Shown: positions 1 to 5,753 of the stretch, one piece after another
Numbering within the stretch: position 1 is the stretch's first letter
Layout: every line of letters begins with the position of its first letter
Assembly (NCBI GenBank): GCA_900770685.1
Contig: CAAGLC010000106.1
Coordinates: 1-5,753, forward strand
From: Clostridia bacterium
GTDB lineage: Bacteria; Bacillota; Clostridia; Christensenellales; Borkfalkiaceae
DNA: 5,753 nucleotides
Direction of reading: 5' to 3'
Made by a program: the position numbers and the translations under genes
Notes under the pieces: model-generated
The model's database searches: none
Told to the model about the DNA's origin: nothing
The model's input: the letters and a program-made list of their open reading frames with translations, nothing else

Positions 1-992
1 TCTTCAAAGAATTTCTTGGATTTTCCAGCGCAGTTTGCAACTATACCTCTTACCGGTTTTCCCTTAAACAACGGGAATTCTACCTTAGAGAAAAACTCCG
101 TTAAATCTATAATGCTAAGCGGGTTTCTAAGGTCGGGTTTATCCGTTCCGTACTTAGTCATTGCCTCTTTATAAGTGATTTTTCTAAACGGCTTATCGCT
201 AATTCTCTTAGTAGAGAAGGTCTTAAACACGTCGTATAAAACTTCTTCGCATACAGACATTACTTCTTCTTGAGTTGCGAACGCCATTTCATAGTCTAAT
301 TGATAAAATTCACCGGGAGATCTATCCTGCCTTGCGTCTTCATCTCTAAAACAAGGCGCAATTTGGAAATACTTATTAAAGCCGGAAACCATAAGCAATT
401 GCTTGAATTGTTGCGGTGCTTGAGGAAGGGCGTAGAATTTACCCTTGTGCTTTCTACTTGGAACTAAAAAGTCCCTTGCGCCTTCGGGTGACGACGCAGT
501 TAGAATAGGAGTTTGAATATCCAAAAAGCCCCTTTCTTCCATCAACTTTCTCATATGGCTTATAACCTTTGAACGCAATACTATGTTGTTATGAATTGCG
601 GGATTTCTAAGGTCTAAATATCTATATTTTAATCTAACGTCTTCTCTCGTTGACTTGGAATCTTCAACGTCGAACGGGAGCATATTACGGCACGGTCCTA
701 AAATTTCAAGTTTTTCCACTACAAGTTCAATTTTACCCGTTGCAATTTTATCGTTAACCGTTTCTTCTGCCCTTTTATTAACTATACCCTTTACCGTTAT
801 TACCGTTTCACGATTTACGCCTTGCATTAACGCTTCGTCGTGTACGACGACTTGCGTTACTCCGTTTTCATCCCTTAAGTGCATAAAAATAACTCCACCG
901 TGATCGCGAATTGAATCTACCCATCCGGCAAGTTCTACGGTTTGACCGATATTGCTTTCGTTAAGTTGGTTACAGTTGTGAGTTCTATACAT
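1..992 (-). CDS. aspS: Aspartyl-tRNA synthetase, bacterial type (N-terminal 330 codons; 3' end beyond the window)
   Basis: This cytosolic class II synthetase charges tRNA with aspartate. The frame is open from ATG at 992 to the window edge with no stop. Residues about 1-105 form the OB-fold anticodon-binding domain, including RDHGGVIFMHLRD (about 29-41). The catalytic domain follows: motif 1 around GFLDIQTPIL (155-164), the QAPQQFKQLL segment (191-200), motif 2 FRDEDARQDR (215-224) continuing into SPGEFYQLD, and YGTDKPDLRNP (281-291), which is diagnostic for AspRS rather than AsnRS or LysRS. The end of the visible part enters the GAD insertion domain. Motif 3 and roughly 260 residues expected for a bacterial enzyme (about 590 in total) are outside the window. 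The start is fixed by AAGGAGAT at 1005-998, five nt before the ATG. A T-box leader lies upstream. Whether the enzyme is discriminating or also aspartylates tRNA-Asn cannot be judged here. Confidence 0.97.
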   Translation of the reverse strand, partial: MYRTHNCNQLNESNIGQTVELAGWVDSIRDHGGVIFMHLRDENGVTQVVVHDEALMQGVNRETVITVKGIVNKRAEETVNDKIATGKIELVVEKLEILGPCRNMLPFDVEDSKSTREDVRLKYRYLDLRNPAIHNNIVLRSKVISHMRKLMEERGFLDIQTPILTASSPEGARDFLVPSRKHKGKFYALPQAPQQFKQLLMVSGFNKYFQIAPCFRDEDARQDRSPGEFYQLDYEMAFATQEEVMSVCEEVLYDVFKTFSTKRISDKPFRKITYKEAMTKYGTDKPDLRNPLSIIDLTEFFSKVEFPLFKGKPVRGIVANCAGKSKKFFE

Positions 993-1025
993 TGTTTATC
1001 TCCTTTTTGAAGTTGATTTTTTAAT

Positions 1026-1067
1026 AAAAAAGCCCGAGAATCTTTTTTCTAAAAAAAGATTCTCGGG
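1026..1067 (-). terminator. Intrinsic terminator of the T-box attenuator
   Basis: The arms at 1067-1052 and 1048-1033 form a perfect 16-bp stem beginning CCCGAGAATC, with a three-base loop (1051-1049). After one C comes a run of six T on the minus strand (1031-1026). This is the OFF state of the aspS leader. The inner six pairs are all A-T, so the real loop may breathe wider. Confidence 0.95.
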
Positions 1068-1095
1068 ACGAGATTACTACCCGTGGTGCCACCCG
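1063..1095 (-). promoter_or_regulatory. T-box antiterminator helix
   Basis: CGGG at 1095-1092 pairs with CCCG at 1067-1064. This leaves the seven-base TGGCACC bulge that binds the tRNA acceptor end, and ACG pairs with CGT to form the upper helix. The CCCG strand is also the 5' end of the terminator stem, so the two folds exclude each other. This is the standard transcription-attenuating T-box layout. Confidence 0.88.
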
Positions 1096-1246
1096 ACTTG
1101 ACGCTTTTATTAGCGCCCGCTTATAGTCTTTAATTTTAATTACCGCAAGCGTTCCCTTAACTACTACTCGTTATAAACGCGCTTTCAGTCCACGGACGCG
1201 TTCTCCCTGAATAACTTTCCATAAAGAAAAGAGTCTTACTAACTAT

Positions 1247-1275
1247 ATTTTAAGCCGTAAAGGTATTTTTGTCAA
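1247..1275 (-). promoter_or_regulatory. SigA-type promoter for the aspS leader
   Basis: A perfect -35 TTGACA (1275-1270) and a -10 TAAAAT (1252-1247) are separated by exactly 17 bp. Transcription would start near A1240, seven bases beyond the -10, which places the whole T-box in the transcript. The position and quality leave little doubt that this drives aspS. Confidence 0.85.
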
Positions 1276-1362
1276 CTATTTGATGAAATTTTTAGTTTTT
1301 TTTGAACGTCCCTCTCTTTTTTGTCATAATTTAACAAAAAACCTACTATTTTGACAAAATAT

Positions 1363-1391
1363 TTGCATATCTCCTAACTTTATTGTATAAT
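1363..1391 (+). promoter_or_regulatory. Probable SigA-type promoter for the pilin-like operon
   Basis: A consensus -10 TATAAT (1386-1391) sits 17 bp after TTGCAT (1363-1368), a four-of-six match to the -35 consensus. The start would be near 1398, giving a leader of about 64 nt to the ATG at 1462. The -35 elements of this promoter and the divergent aspS promoter lie 87 bp apart. No operator is evident between them. That gap (1276-1362) is AT-rich with a pyrimidine-rich stretch around 1300-1325 and holds no gene I can support. Confidence 0.65.
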
Positions 1392-1461
1392 ACTAGATGA
1401 TATTTTACGTATTATATAGAAATATCTTTTACGACTAACGTTGCTTTTAAGGAGCGAATTC

Positions 1462-4335
1462 ATGAAAAAACACAATCTTAAAAAGGCTTTTACGGTCGTG
1501 GAATTGGTTATCGTTATCGCCGTTATCGCTATTTTATCGAGCGTTTTGATCCCAACCTTCACGGAAGTCATTAAAAAATCAAACGTAAGCGCAGACACCC
1601 AGAACGTTGCATCACTTAATACACAGCTTGCTATTTACGATTTTTCAATTAACAACGAAAAAGACCTTGAAGCTGCTATCGACTCTTTCTACGGTAACGG
1701 ATATTCTAAGTCCATTTCCCCGCAGAGCGCAAACTACGGTTACCATTTTTGGTACGATTATTATAACAATAAAATAGTTTTAGATACGTACAAGAACCTT
1801 TCTTCTATCGACATGGTGCAAGCCGAACCGGTTGCTAACTCGTTTAGCCAATCACCAAGGTCTTCTCTTGTTAACGGATATTATCTACTAGACAAAACCG
1901 GTAGTAAAATTACTCAAAACCTTTTGGCTCTCGAAAATTTGTCTTCTTCTAACTATAGACAGGTCTTTAACGACATCAAAAACGGCGACGAAATTAATAA
2001 AAAATTGTTTTCTAGCCTAAAATCTATCGCTATCGCTAACGATAACGGTATATTCGTCGTTGGTGACGAACAATCAACGGTTACCAAACTCTTCGTTGCA
2101 AACGAAACGACGGTTATCGGCGCTAATAAATACAGTTTAAGCGAAAAACCCTTCTCCCTTTCGGACGTAAAGACGGTTAACTTACCCGAAAACGTTAAAG
2201 TTTCTAGTTATGCGCTAGATACCCTTACTCTCGTTAACGACGATTGGAATTGCTCGGGTTCTTCTGAAATTTACGTTAACGCTACTCAAGAAGATTTGTT
2301 CGAAATATTCGACGCTAGGTCGATTAACGGCGTTATCGTGCTTCCCAACGGCGCAAGATACGTAATGCATAAAAATACTTTCCTTTTACTTTCTAACGGT
2401 AGCCAAACGGCTATAGAGGGAAACGTCCCTTACACCAATCCCGTTGTTAACTTTGACTTCGCCGTTAATCAACAATTAATTGATAATCAAAAGGCTAACT
2501 TGATTAAGCAACAAAACGGACAATACGAGTTGTATCTTGCATACGACCAAAAAGACTTTTCTCTTTCTTGCTATAACTTCGTTGACGTTAACGGAAACTC
2601 CGTTCCTAGCGAATCTATCGAGTGGTATATTGAAAAAGGCGAGCAGTTCGTTCAAAAAATTGGCGACGGACAATTTGAAATCATAGATTTACACCCCGTT
2701 TCAAACGCCCCCGTTATTACCGTTTGCGCTAAAGAATTTACCGGTGGCGCAATTAAAAAAATTAACGTTTACTCGGTTAGAATTAACAGTCTTACTATAC
2801 AAGACGTAAACGGCACGCAACCTAGCGTTAACTCGTTCACCTTGTACTACGAAGGTCCTTTAACCACTCAATGGCAAGTTAACGTTAAAACGGCTCAGAA
2901 CCCTTCGTTCGACGCTTGTGGTGTAATTTGTGACGACCAGTTCCAAGTTTCGTTTGAAAATAACTCGCTCTTCACCTACGAAGACGGTGTTTTAACTCTA
3001 AAAGACAAAGTTAAATACGGTTTTGATACCATTATTTTATCGCACGGAAACTTAACAACTTCCTATTCGCTCACTTTACAGGACGTTTCTGCAAGTCCGT
3101 TTACCGTTTCTAACAATGCGGACACTTCAAAATACAACTTTAACTTTGTCGTAGGAAATCAGAATGCAATTAAACTTTCTTCCCTTTTCACGCTAAGAGA
3201 AGGCGAATCGATAGACGCTAACGCCAGCGTAAATATTAAATGTTTCGATTTGGAGTTTAACGACAGTCCGGAAATTAGCGCCAGCGAATTTACCTATACT
3301 CCGGCATCCGATTGGCAAAACTCTACCGTGAAGTTTAACGGCTTTACCGGTACGGCAAAAATACAGATCGACGCAGGTGGCAAATCCTGCCCCGTAACTG
3401 TAAACGTCGTTAACGCCAAAAACGTTACGCTCGCTAGCGAGTGGGCTTCAACGAATATGGCGCTATTAAACGATATAACCGTTCAAGGATCAAGCATTTC
3501 AACCGTTAGCCTATCTAACGGAGTAATTTACGGAAATTATCATAAGATTACTGCCAAAGGCTTTGTTAATACAAACGGCGCTGACTTTATTACCCTATCC
3601 AACTCGAGCGTGGAAAAACTTTTATTGGACGGTCCGGTTTATCCTAAAGTCGTTCTTAGCGGTGATAAGGCTACGGGATATTTCGTTTCCGGAATTCATA
3701 CGACCGGAACTTGCACTATCTCCGACAGTTATATCTTCGGTTTCCGTCAACCCGTTCGTATAAGCAGTGGCGGTTTAACTATAAACCGTTCTATTCTTGA
3801 AGGAGGCGTTTACGCTAACCTTTATCTTTACAAAGCAGACACCGTTACCTTTAACGACAGTTGCACCGTCCAAAATAAAGAAGGGTATAAAGCGACCGTT
3901 GGAGATAATCTCAATCTCAACGTTATAGGCTTAGGTATTTTCGTCGATACTTCCGAATCTGACGGCTGTAATATTATTTTTACCGGCAACTCCCATCAAT
4001 ACAACTGGATATCAGAAAACGATAAGAGCAAGTATAACGTAAACCAAATAGACGAATATAGCGGTTCTATTAGCGTTGACAACTACGAACACCAAAACGG
4101 TTATTTTAACTGTGGTATCGTTGAGGAAAAGGGCTTTTCGTTTAGTCCTAAATTCGCTACGCAAGTTCAAGTAAATAATTACACCGGACCTGCTTATACC
4201 AAAGTGGATAAAAAAATATTAGTTAAAAATTTCAGAATTTTCTATTACAGTAATTCCGATTGCTCTAATTGCGACCACTCCTTTTTACCAAGTAACTATG
4301 GTTTTGACAATTTTACTTTAGGTAAAACGGCTTAA
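1462..4335 (+). CDS. Very large prepilin-like surface protein (957 aa) with beta-rich ectodomain
   Basis: The N-terminus is a class III (type IV prepilin) signal: a lysine-rich leader ending KKA, then FTVVELVIVIAVIAIL. Cleavage is expected between A9 and F10, giving mature F1, Glu at +5 and Pro at +22, as in type IV pilins and type II secretion pseudopilins. A pilin-like head follows, with YHFWYDYYNNKIVLD near residues 92-107, reminiscent of clostridial prepilin-like proteins. The rest is unusually long: typical pilins are 130-200 residues. Residues about 340-650 are beta-rich and probably Ig-like. About 650-900 look like a parallel beta-helix (repeated short strands, N-rich turns, YGNYHKI). 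The tail has a CxxC (C934, C937). There is no LPXTG signal or C-terminal membrane helix. ATG 1462 is chosen over TTG 1441 because AAGGAG (1449-1454) lies seven nt upstream. Function is unknown; a filament tip, an adhesin or a membrane-retained scaffold are all possible. The gene and signal are secure; the downstream domains are inference. Confidence 0.9.
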   Translation: MKKHNLKKAFTVVELVIVIAVIAILSSVLIPTFTEVIKKSNVSADTQNVASLNTQLAIYDFSINNEKDLEAAIDSFYGNGYSKSISPQSANYGYHFWYDYYNNKIVLDTYKNLSSIDMVQAEPVANSFSQSPRSSLVNGYYLLDKTGSKITQNLLALENLSSSNYRQVFNDIKNGDEINKKLFSSLKSIAIANDNGIFVVGDEQSTVTKLFVANETTVIGANKYSLSEKPFSLSDVKTVNLPENVKVSSYALDTLTLVNDDWNCSGSSEIYVNATQEDLFEIFDARSINGVIVLPNGARYVMHKNTFLLLSNGSQTAIEGNVPYTNPVVNFDFAVNQQLIDNQKANLIKQQNGQYELYLAYDQKDFSLSCYNFVDVNGNSVPSESIEWYIEKGEQFVQKIGDGQFEIIDLHPVSNAPVITVCAKEFTGGAIKKINVYSVRINSLTIQDVNGTQPSVNSFTLYYEGPLTTQWQVNVKTAQNPSFDACGVICDDQFQVSFENNSLFTYEDGVLTLKDKVKYGFDTIILSHGNLTTSYSLTLQDVSASPFTVSNNADTSKYNFNFVVGNQNAIKLSSLFTLREGESIDANASVNIKCFDLEFNDSPEISASEFTYTPASDWQNSTVKFNGFTGTAKIQIDAGGKSCPVTVNVVNAKNVTLASEWASTNMALLNDITVQGSSISTVSLSNGVIYGNYHKITAKGFVNTNGADFITLSNSSVEKLLLDGPVYPKVVLSGDKATGYFVSGIHTTGTCTISDSYIFGFRQPVRISSGGLTINRSILEGGVYANLYLYKADTVTFNDSCTVQNKEGYKATVGDNLNLNVIGLGIFVDTSESDGCNIIFTGNSHQYNWISENDKSKYNVNQIDEYSGSISVDNYEHQNGYFNCGIVEEKGFSFSPKFATQVQVNNYTGPAYTKVDKKILVKNFRIFYYSNSDCSNCDHSFLPSNYGFDNFTLGKTA

Positions 4336-4352
4336 TAATTTTAGGAGAATTT

Positions 4353-4979
4353 ATGTCCAACCTAATTATTACCGATAAAAAGCCCAATAATCTTAAAAAA
4401 ATTATTATTATCGCTATAATTTTAACTTTGGCGTTAACCGTCTTTTTGGTGACTTTTTCTATTATTAACGGTAAAAAAATTAAAAGTATTTCCGTTAAAT
4501 CTTTACCGCACAAGGTTGAATACTACGTTGGAGAGTCTTTCGACAACTCGGGATTAATCATTAACGTTACTCTAAACAACGGGCGCTCTTACGAGGTCTT
4601 AGGTAAAGACGTTTCCGTTATTGATTACATTAACGATAGCGCAAACGATTGCTTGACCGTTAAGGTTTGCTATCAAGATAAATGCGCTTACTTTGACGTT
4701 AAAATTAAGGAAAAACCGACCTTCTTCCCCGATTTAACCCAACTGTCGATAAAGGCGTTGCCTAATAAGTTAGAATACAAAATCGGCGAATCTATTTCCT
4801 TAGACGGCGGTCTTTTGACTTGCGTTTACAGCGATTCGACTTCTATTAATATTCCAATGTTAAAAGAATACGTTTCAGGTTTTAGTACTTCTACCGTTGG
4901 GCAGAAAGTTATAACCATCACTTATTCGGAAAATAGCGTTACTCTTTCTACCTCTTTCGTTATTACCGTCACGGAGTAA
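4353..4979 (+). CDS. Membrane-anchored protein with two tandem group-3 bacterial Ig-like domains
   Basis: The 208-residue protein has a short lysine-containing cytoplasmic start, one hydrophobic helix at about 17-39 (uncleaved signal anchor, C-terminus outside), and two homologous extracellular modules. Module 1 (about 43-119) contains SLPHKVEYYVGESFDNSGL. Module 2 (about 129-207) contains ALPNKLEYKIGESISLDGGL and ends GFSTSTVGQKVITITYS, the familiar Big_3 (Pfam PF07523-like) pattern. Such domains usually act as stalks or ligand modules on surface proteins. Module 1 has a CYQDKC pair (C106, C111) plus C100, so a disulfide is possible. The gene begins 17 nt after the pilin-like gene, with AGGAG at 4343-4347, and is almost certainly co-transcribed with it. 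A likely role is an accessory or anchor for the large surface protein, but this is inferred from position only. The domain call is strong; the function is unknown. Confidence 0.87.
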   Translation: MSNLIITDKKPNNLKKIIIIAIILTLALTVFLVTFSIINGKKIKSISVKSLPHKVEYYVGESFDNSGLIINVTLNNGRSYEVLGKDVSVIDYINDSANDCLTVKVCYQDKCAYFDVKIKEKPTFFPDLTQLSIKALPNKLEYKIGESISLDGGLLTCVYSDSTSINIPMLKEYVSGFSTSTVGQKVITITYSENSVTLSTSFVITVTE

Positions 4980-4983
4980 AACA

Positions 4984-5730
4984 ATGACAGTTTTTTCTAC
5001 TACTCACCTTTTGTTTTTACTGGTAACCTTTTCCTTTTACGCAATATCTACTTTCGTGGTTACAAAAGTTAACAAAACAGTTCAAAACATATTCTTCTTG
5101 TTTGCCGTTATAGTTTGTTGTGGCGGAATTTTCTATCGTTACGCTATGGGGCTTTCCTTTAGTAAAGCAATCAATCTACCCGTTCTTTTTATGGAATTTC
5201 TCCAAGTATGCAATTTCAATTTCGTTTTAGTTATACTTATGCTCGTTCCAAAATTTGAAATTGCAAGGCAATATTCGGCTTACTTTTCTCTTTTTGCCGC
5301 GTTAACTACTTTGATTAGCGTGCCGTCTTCTTGGGCGACGTTAAACTGGAATTCCCCAACTATTCTAAACTTTTGGATTTATCACGCGTTTGCAATCGCT
5401 TTGCCCGTTTGGATGATTGCCTCTAGAAGACTTAAACCTGAAAAAAAATACGCCTTAAAGGTTTGCTTGTGCGTTATTTGTTACTTCACTATTTCAGCAA
5501 TTATTCAAACAATTTTAATCAAATATGAAATTATAACTATTAATAACAGTTTTTCTTATATTTTTAACACAAAAGGTAATCCCCTTTTCAATTTCCTTTA
5601 CAATCTTATTCCCGTTCCGTTCTTCTATCTTTTGGGGTTAGTTCCTTTTATGTTTTTATTCTTTATTCTTCTTGCTAGAATATTTAAAAACTATAAGACT
5701 GAGCCTTTTACCCTATTTAAAAAACGATAA
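4984..5730 (+). CDS. Seven-helix integral membrane protein, YwaF/TP0381-like
   Basis: The 248-residue protein has seven predicted membrane helices (about 6-26, 34-52, 65-88, 94-113, 126-146, 156-179, 211-235) and a basic C-terminal tail. Features resembling the YwaF/TP0381 family (TIGR02206) are an FSxxHLL start with H8 in helix 1, LP (65-66) and CN (76-77) in helix 3, H134 in helix 5, and a loop NTKGNPLFNFLYNLIPVPFFY (195-215) before the last helix. The family's biochemical role is not established as far as I know. The match is by eye and distant, so another polytopic family remains possible. Translation is probably coupled: the ribosome site GGAG (4973-4976) lies in the last sense codons of the upstream gene, and the ATG is four nt past its stop. 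Placement with two surface-exposed proteins suggests an envelope role. The gene itself is secure; the family call is moderate. Confidence 0.62.
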   Translation: MTVFSTTHLLFLLVTFSFYAISTFVVTKVNKTVQNIFFLFAVIVCCGGIFYRYAMGLSFSKAINLPVLFMEFLQVCNFNFVLVILMLVPKFEIARQYSAYFSLFAALTTLISVPSSWATLNWNSPTILNFWIYHAFAIALPVWMIASRRLKPEKKYALKVCLCVICYFTISAIIQTILIKYEIITINNSFSYIFNTKGNPLFNFLYNLIPVPFFYLLGLVPFMFLFFILLARIFKNYKTEPFTLFKKR

Positions 5731-5753
5731 TACGATTAACTTATAAATAAGCA

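Larger units (their letters stand above)
1026..1240 (-). promoter_or_regulatory. T-box riboswitch leader of aspS
   Basis: The leader reads uncharged tRNA and lets RNA polymerase continue into aspS when it binds. Seen directly: the near-invariant T-box GGGTGGCACCACGG at 1094-1081, a competing antiterminator and terminator, and a stem I apical module. That module has GTTAT (1215-1211) pairing with ATAAC (1174-1170), a CAGGGAG bulge (1209-1203), AACGCG (1202-1197) pairing with CGCGTT (1182-1177), and an apical loop ending CTGAAAG. A small hairpin GCGCT-AATAA-AAGCGT (1116-1101) fits stem III. In the T-box the base after TGG is C, which would pair with discriminator G73, as found in tRNA-Asp and tRNA-Asn. 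The specifier loop is not clear: I do not find a canonical GAC in the expected place on the 3' side of stem I. About 33 nt separate the terminator from the aspS ATG. Confidence 0.92.

Noticed and set aside
655..903. Plus-strand open frame of 82 codons
   Set aside because: It lies wholly antisense within aspS, has no ribosome binding site or recognisable product, and aspS is unambiguous.
1121..1247. TATAGTT near 1247 pairing with GACTATA at 1128-1122 as the base of stem I
   Set aside because: The 5' strand overlaps the region before the likely transcription start near 1240, so most of it would not be in the RNA.
1351..1356. Perfect TTGACA on the plus strand as a -35 element
   Set aside because: It is 29 bp from TATAAT, and no -10-like hexamer lies at 16-18 bp. 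TTGCAT at 1363 fits the spacing.
1399..1426. Inverted repeat GATATTT / AAATATC in the pilin-like gene leader
   Set aside because: Seven mostly A-T pairs around a 14-nt loop, which is expected by chance in such AT-rich sequence; no T tract or known motif.
1441..1461. TTG start at 1441 for the pilin-like gene
   Set aside because: The ATG at 1462 has an ideally spaced AAGGAG, and the extra seven residues would include the ribosome site itself and spoil the short basic leader.
1380..1598. Minus-strand open frame of 72 codons
   Set aside because: It overlaps the promoter, leader and prepilin signal of the plus-strand gene; its hydrophobic look is the complement of the pilin helix codons.
2476..2673. 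Minus-strand open frame inside the pilin-like gene
   Set aside because: Shadow of a well-supported reading frame, with no family resemblance.
3563..3763. Alternative plus-frame of 66 codons inside the pilin-like gene
   Set aside because: Overlaps the beta-helix coding sequence in another frame and has no independent start signal.
4200..4335. C-terminal cell-wall sorting signal on the pilin-like protein
   Set aside because: No LPXTG-like motif, terminal hydrophobic helix or basic tail is present.
4313..4513. Minus-strand open frame spanning the junction of the pilin-like and Ig-like genes
   Set aside because: Antisense to the signal anchor of the Ig-like protein; its hydrophobicity is a by-product of A/T-rich codons.
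5731..5753. Terminator or further gene after the seven-helix protein
   Set aside because: Only 23 bases remain, with no hairpin or start signal visible; the operon may continue beyond the window.

Overview
The window looks like chromosomal DNA from a low-GC, Gram-positive-type bacterium, most likely an uncultured clostridial Bacillota lineage. The reasons are a tRNA-sensing T-box leader in front of a bacterial-type aspS, strong AAGGAG-type ribosome binding sites, consensus SigA-like promoters, AT-rich coding sequence, and a prepilin-like surface protein of a kind I associate from memory with gut Clostridia. The taxonomic assignment is inference.

Layout. Positions 1-992 (minus strand) hold the N-terminal 330 codons of aspartyl-tRNA synthetase; the gene runs off the left edge. 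Positions about 1026-1275 (minus) hold its control region: a TTGACA-17-TAAAAT promoter, a T-box riboswitch with an apical stem I module, antiterminator and 16-bp intrinsic terminator, then the aspS ribosome binding site. A divergent promoter (about 1363-1391, plus) faces the other way.

Positions 1462-5730 (plus) hold three tightly packed genes: a 957-residue protein with a type IV prepilin N-terminus and a very large beta-rich ectodomain (Ig-like middle, probable beta-helix near the C-terminus); a 208-residue membrane-anchored protein with two tandem group-3 bacterial Ig-like domains; and a 248-residue seven-helix membrane protein that resembles the YwaF/TP0381 family. Gaps are 17 and 4 nt, so they are probably one transcript. 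No pilus ATPase, platform protein or prepilin peptidase lies in the window. The last 23 bases hold nothing recognisable.

How they may work together. aspS is a housekeeping gene, probably induced when uncharged cognate tRNA accumulates. The plus-strand trio looks like an envelope or surface cassette: an oversized pilin-like protein, an Ig-like accessory protein anchored in the membrane, and a polytopic partner. That grouping is the most unusual content here; its function cannot be read from sequence alone.
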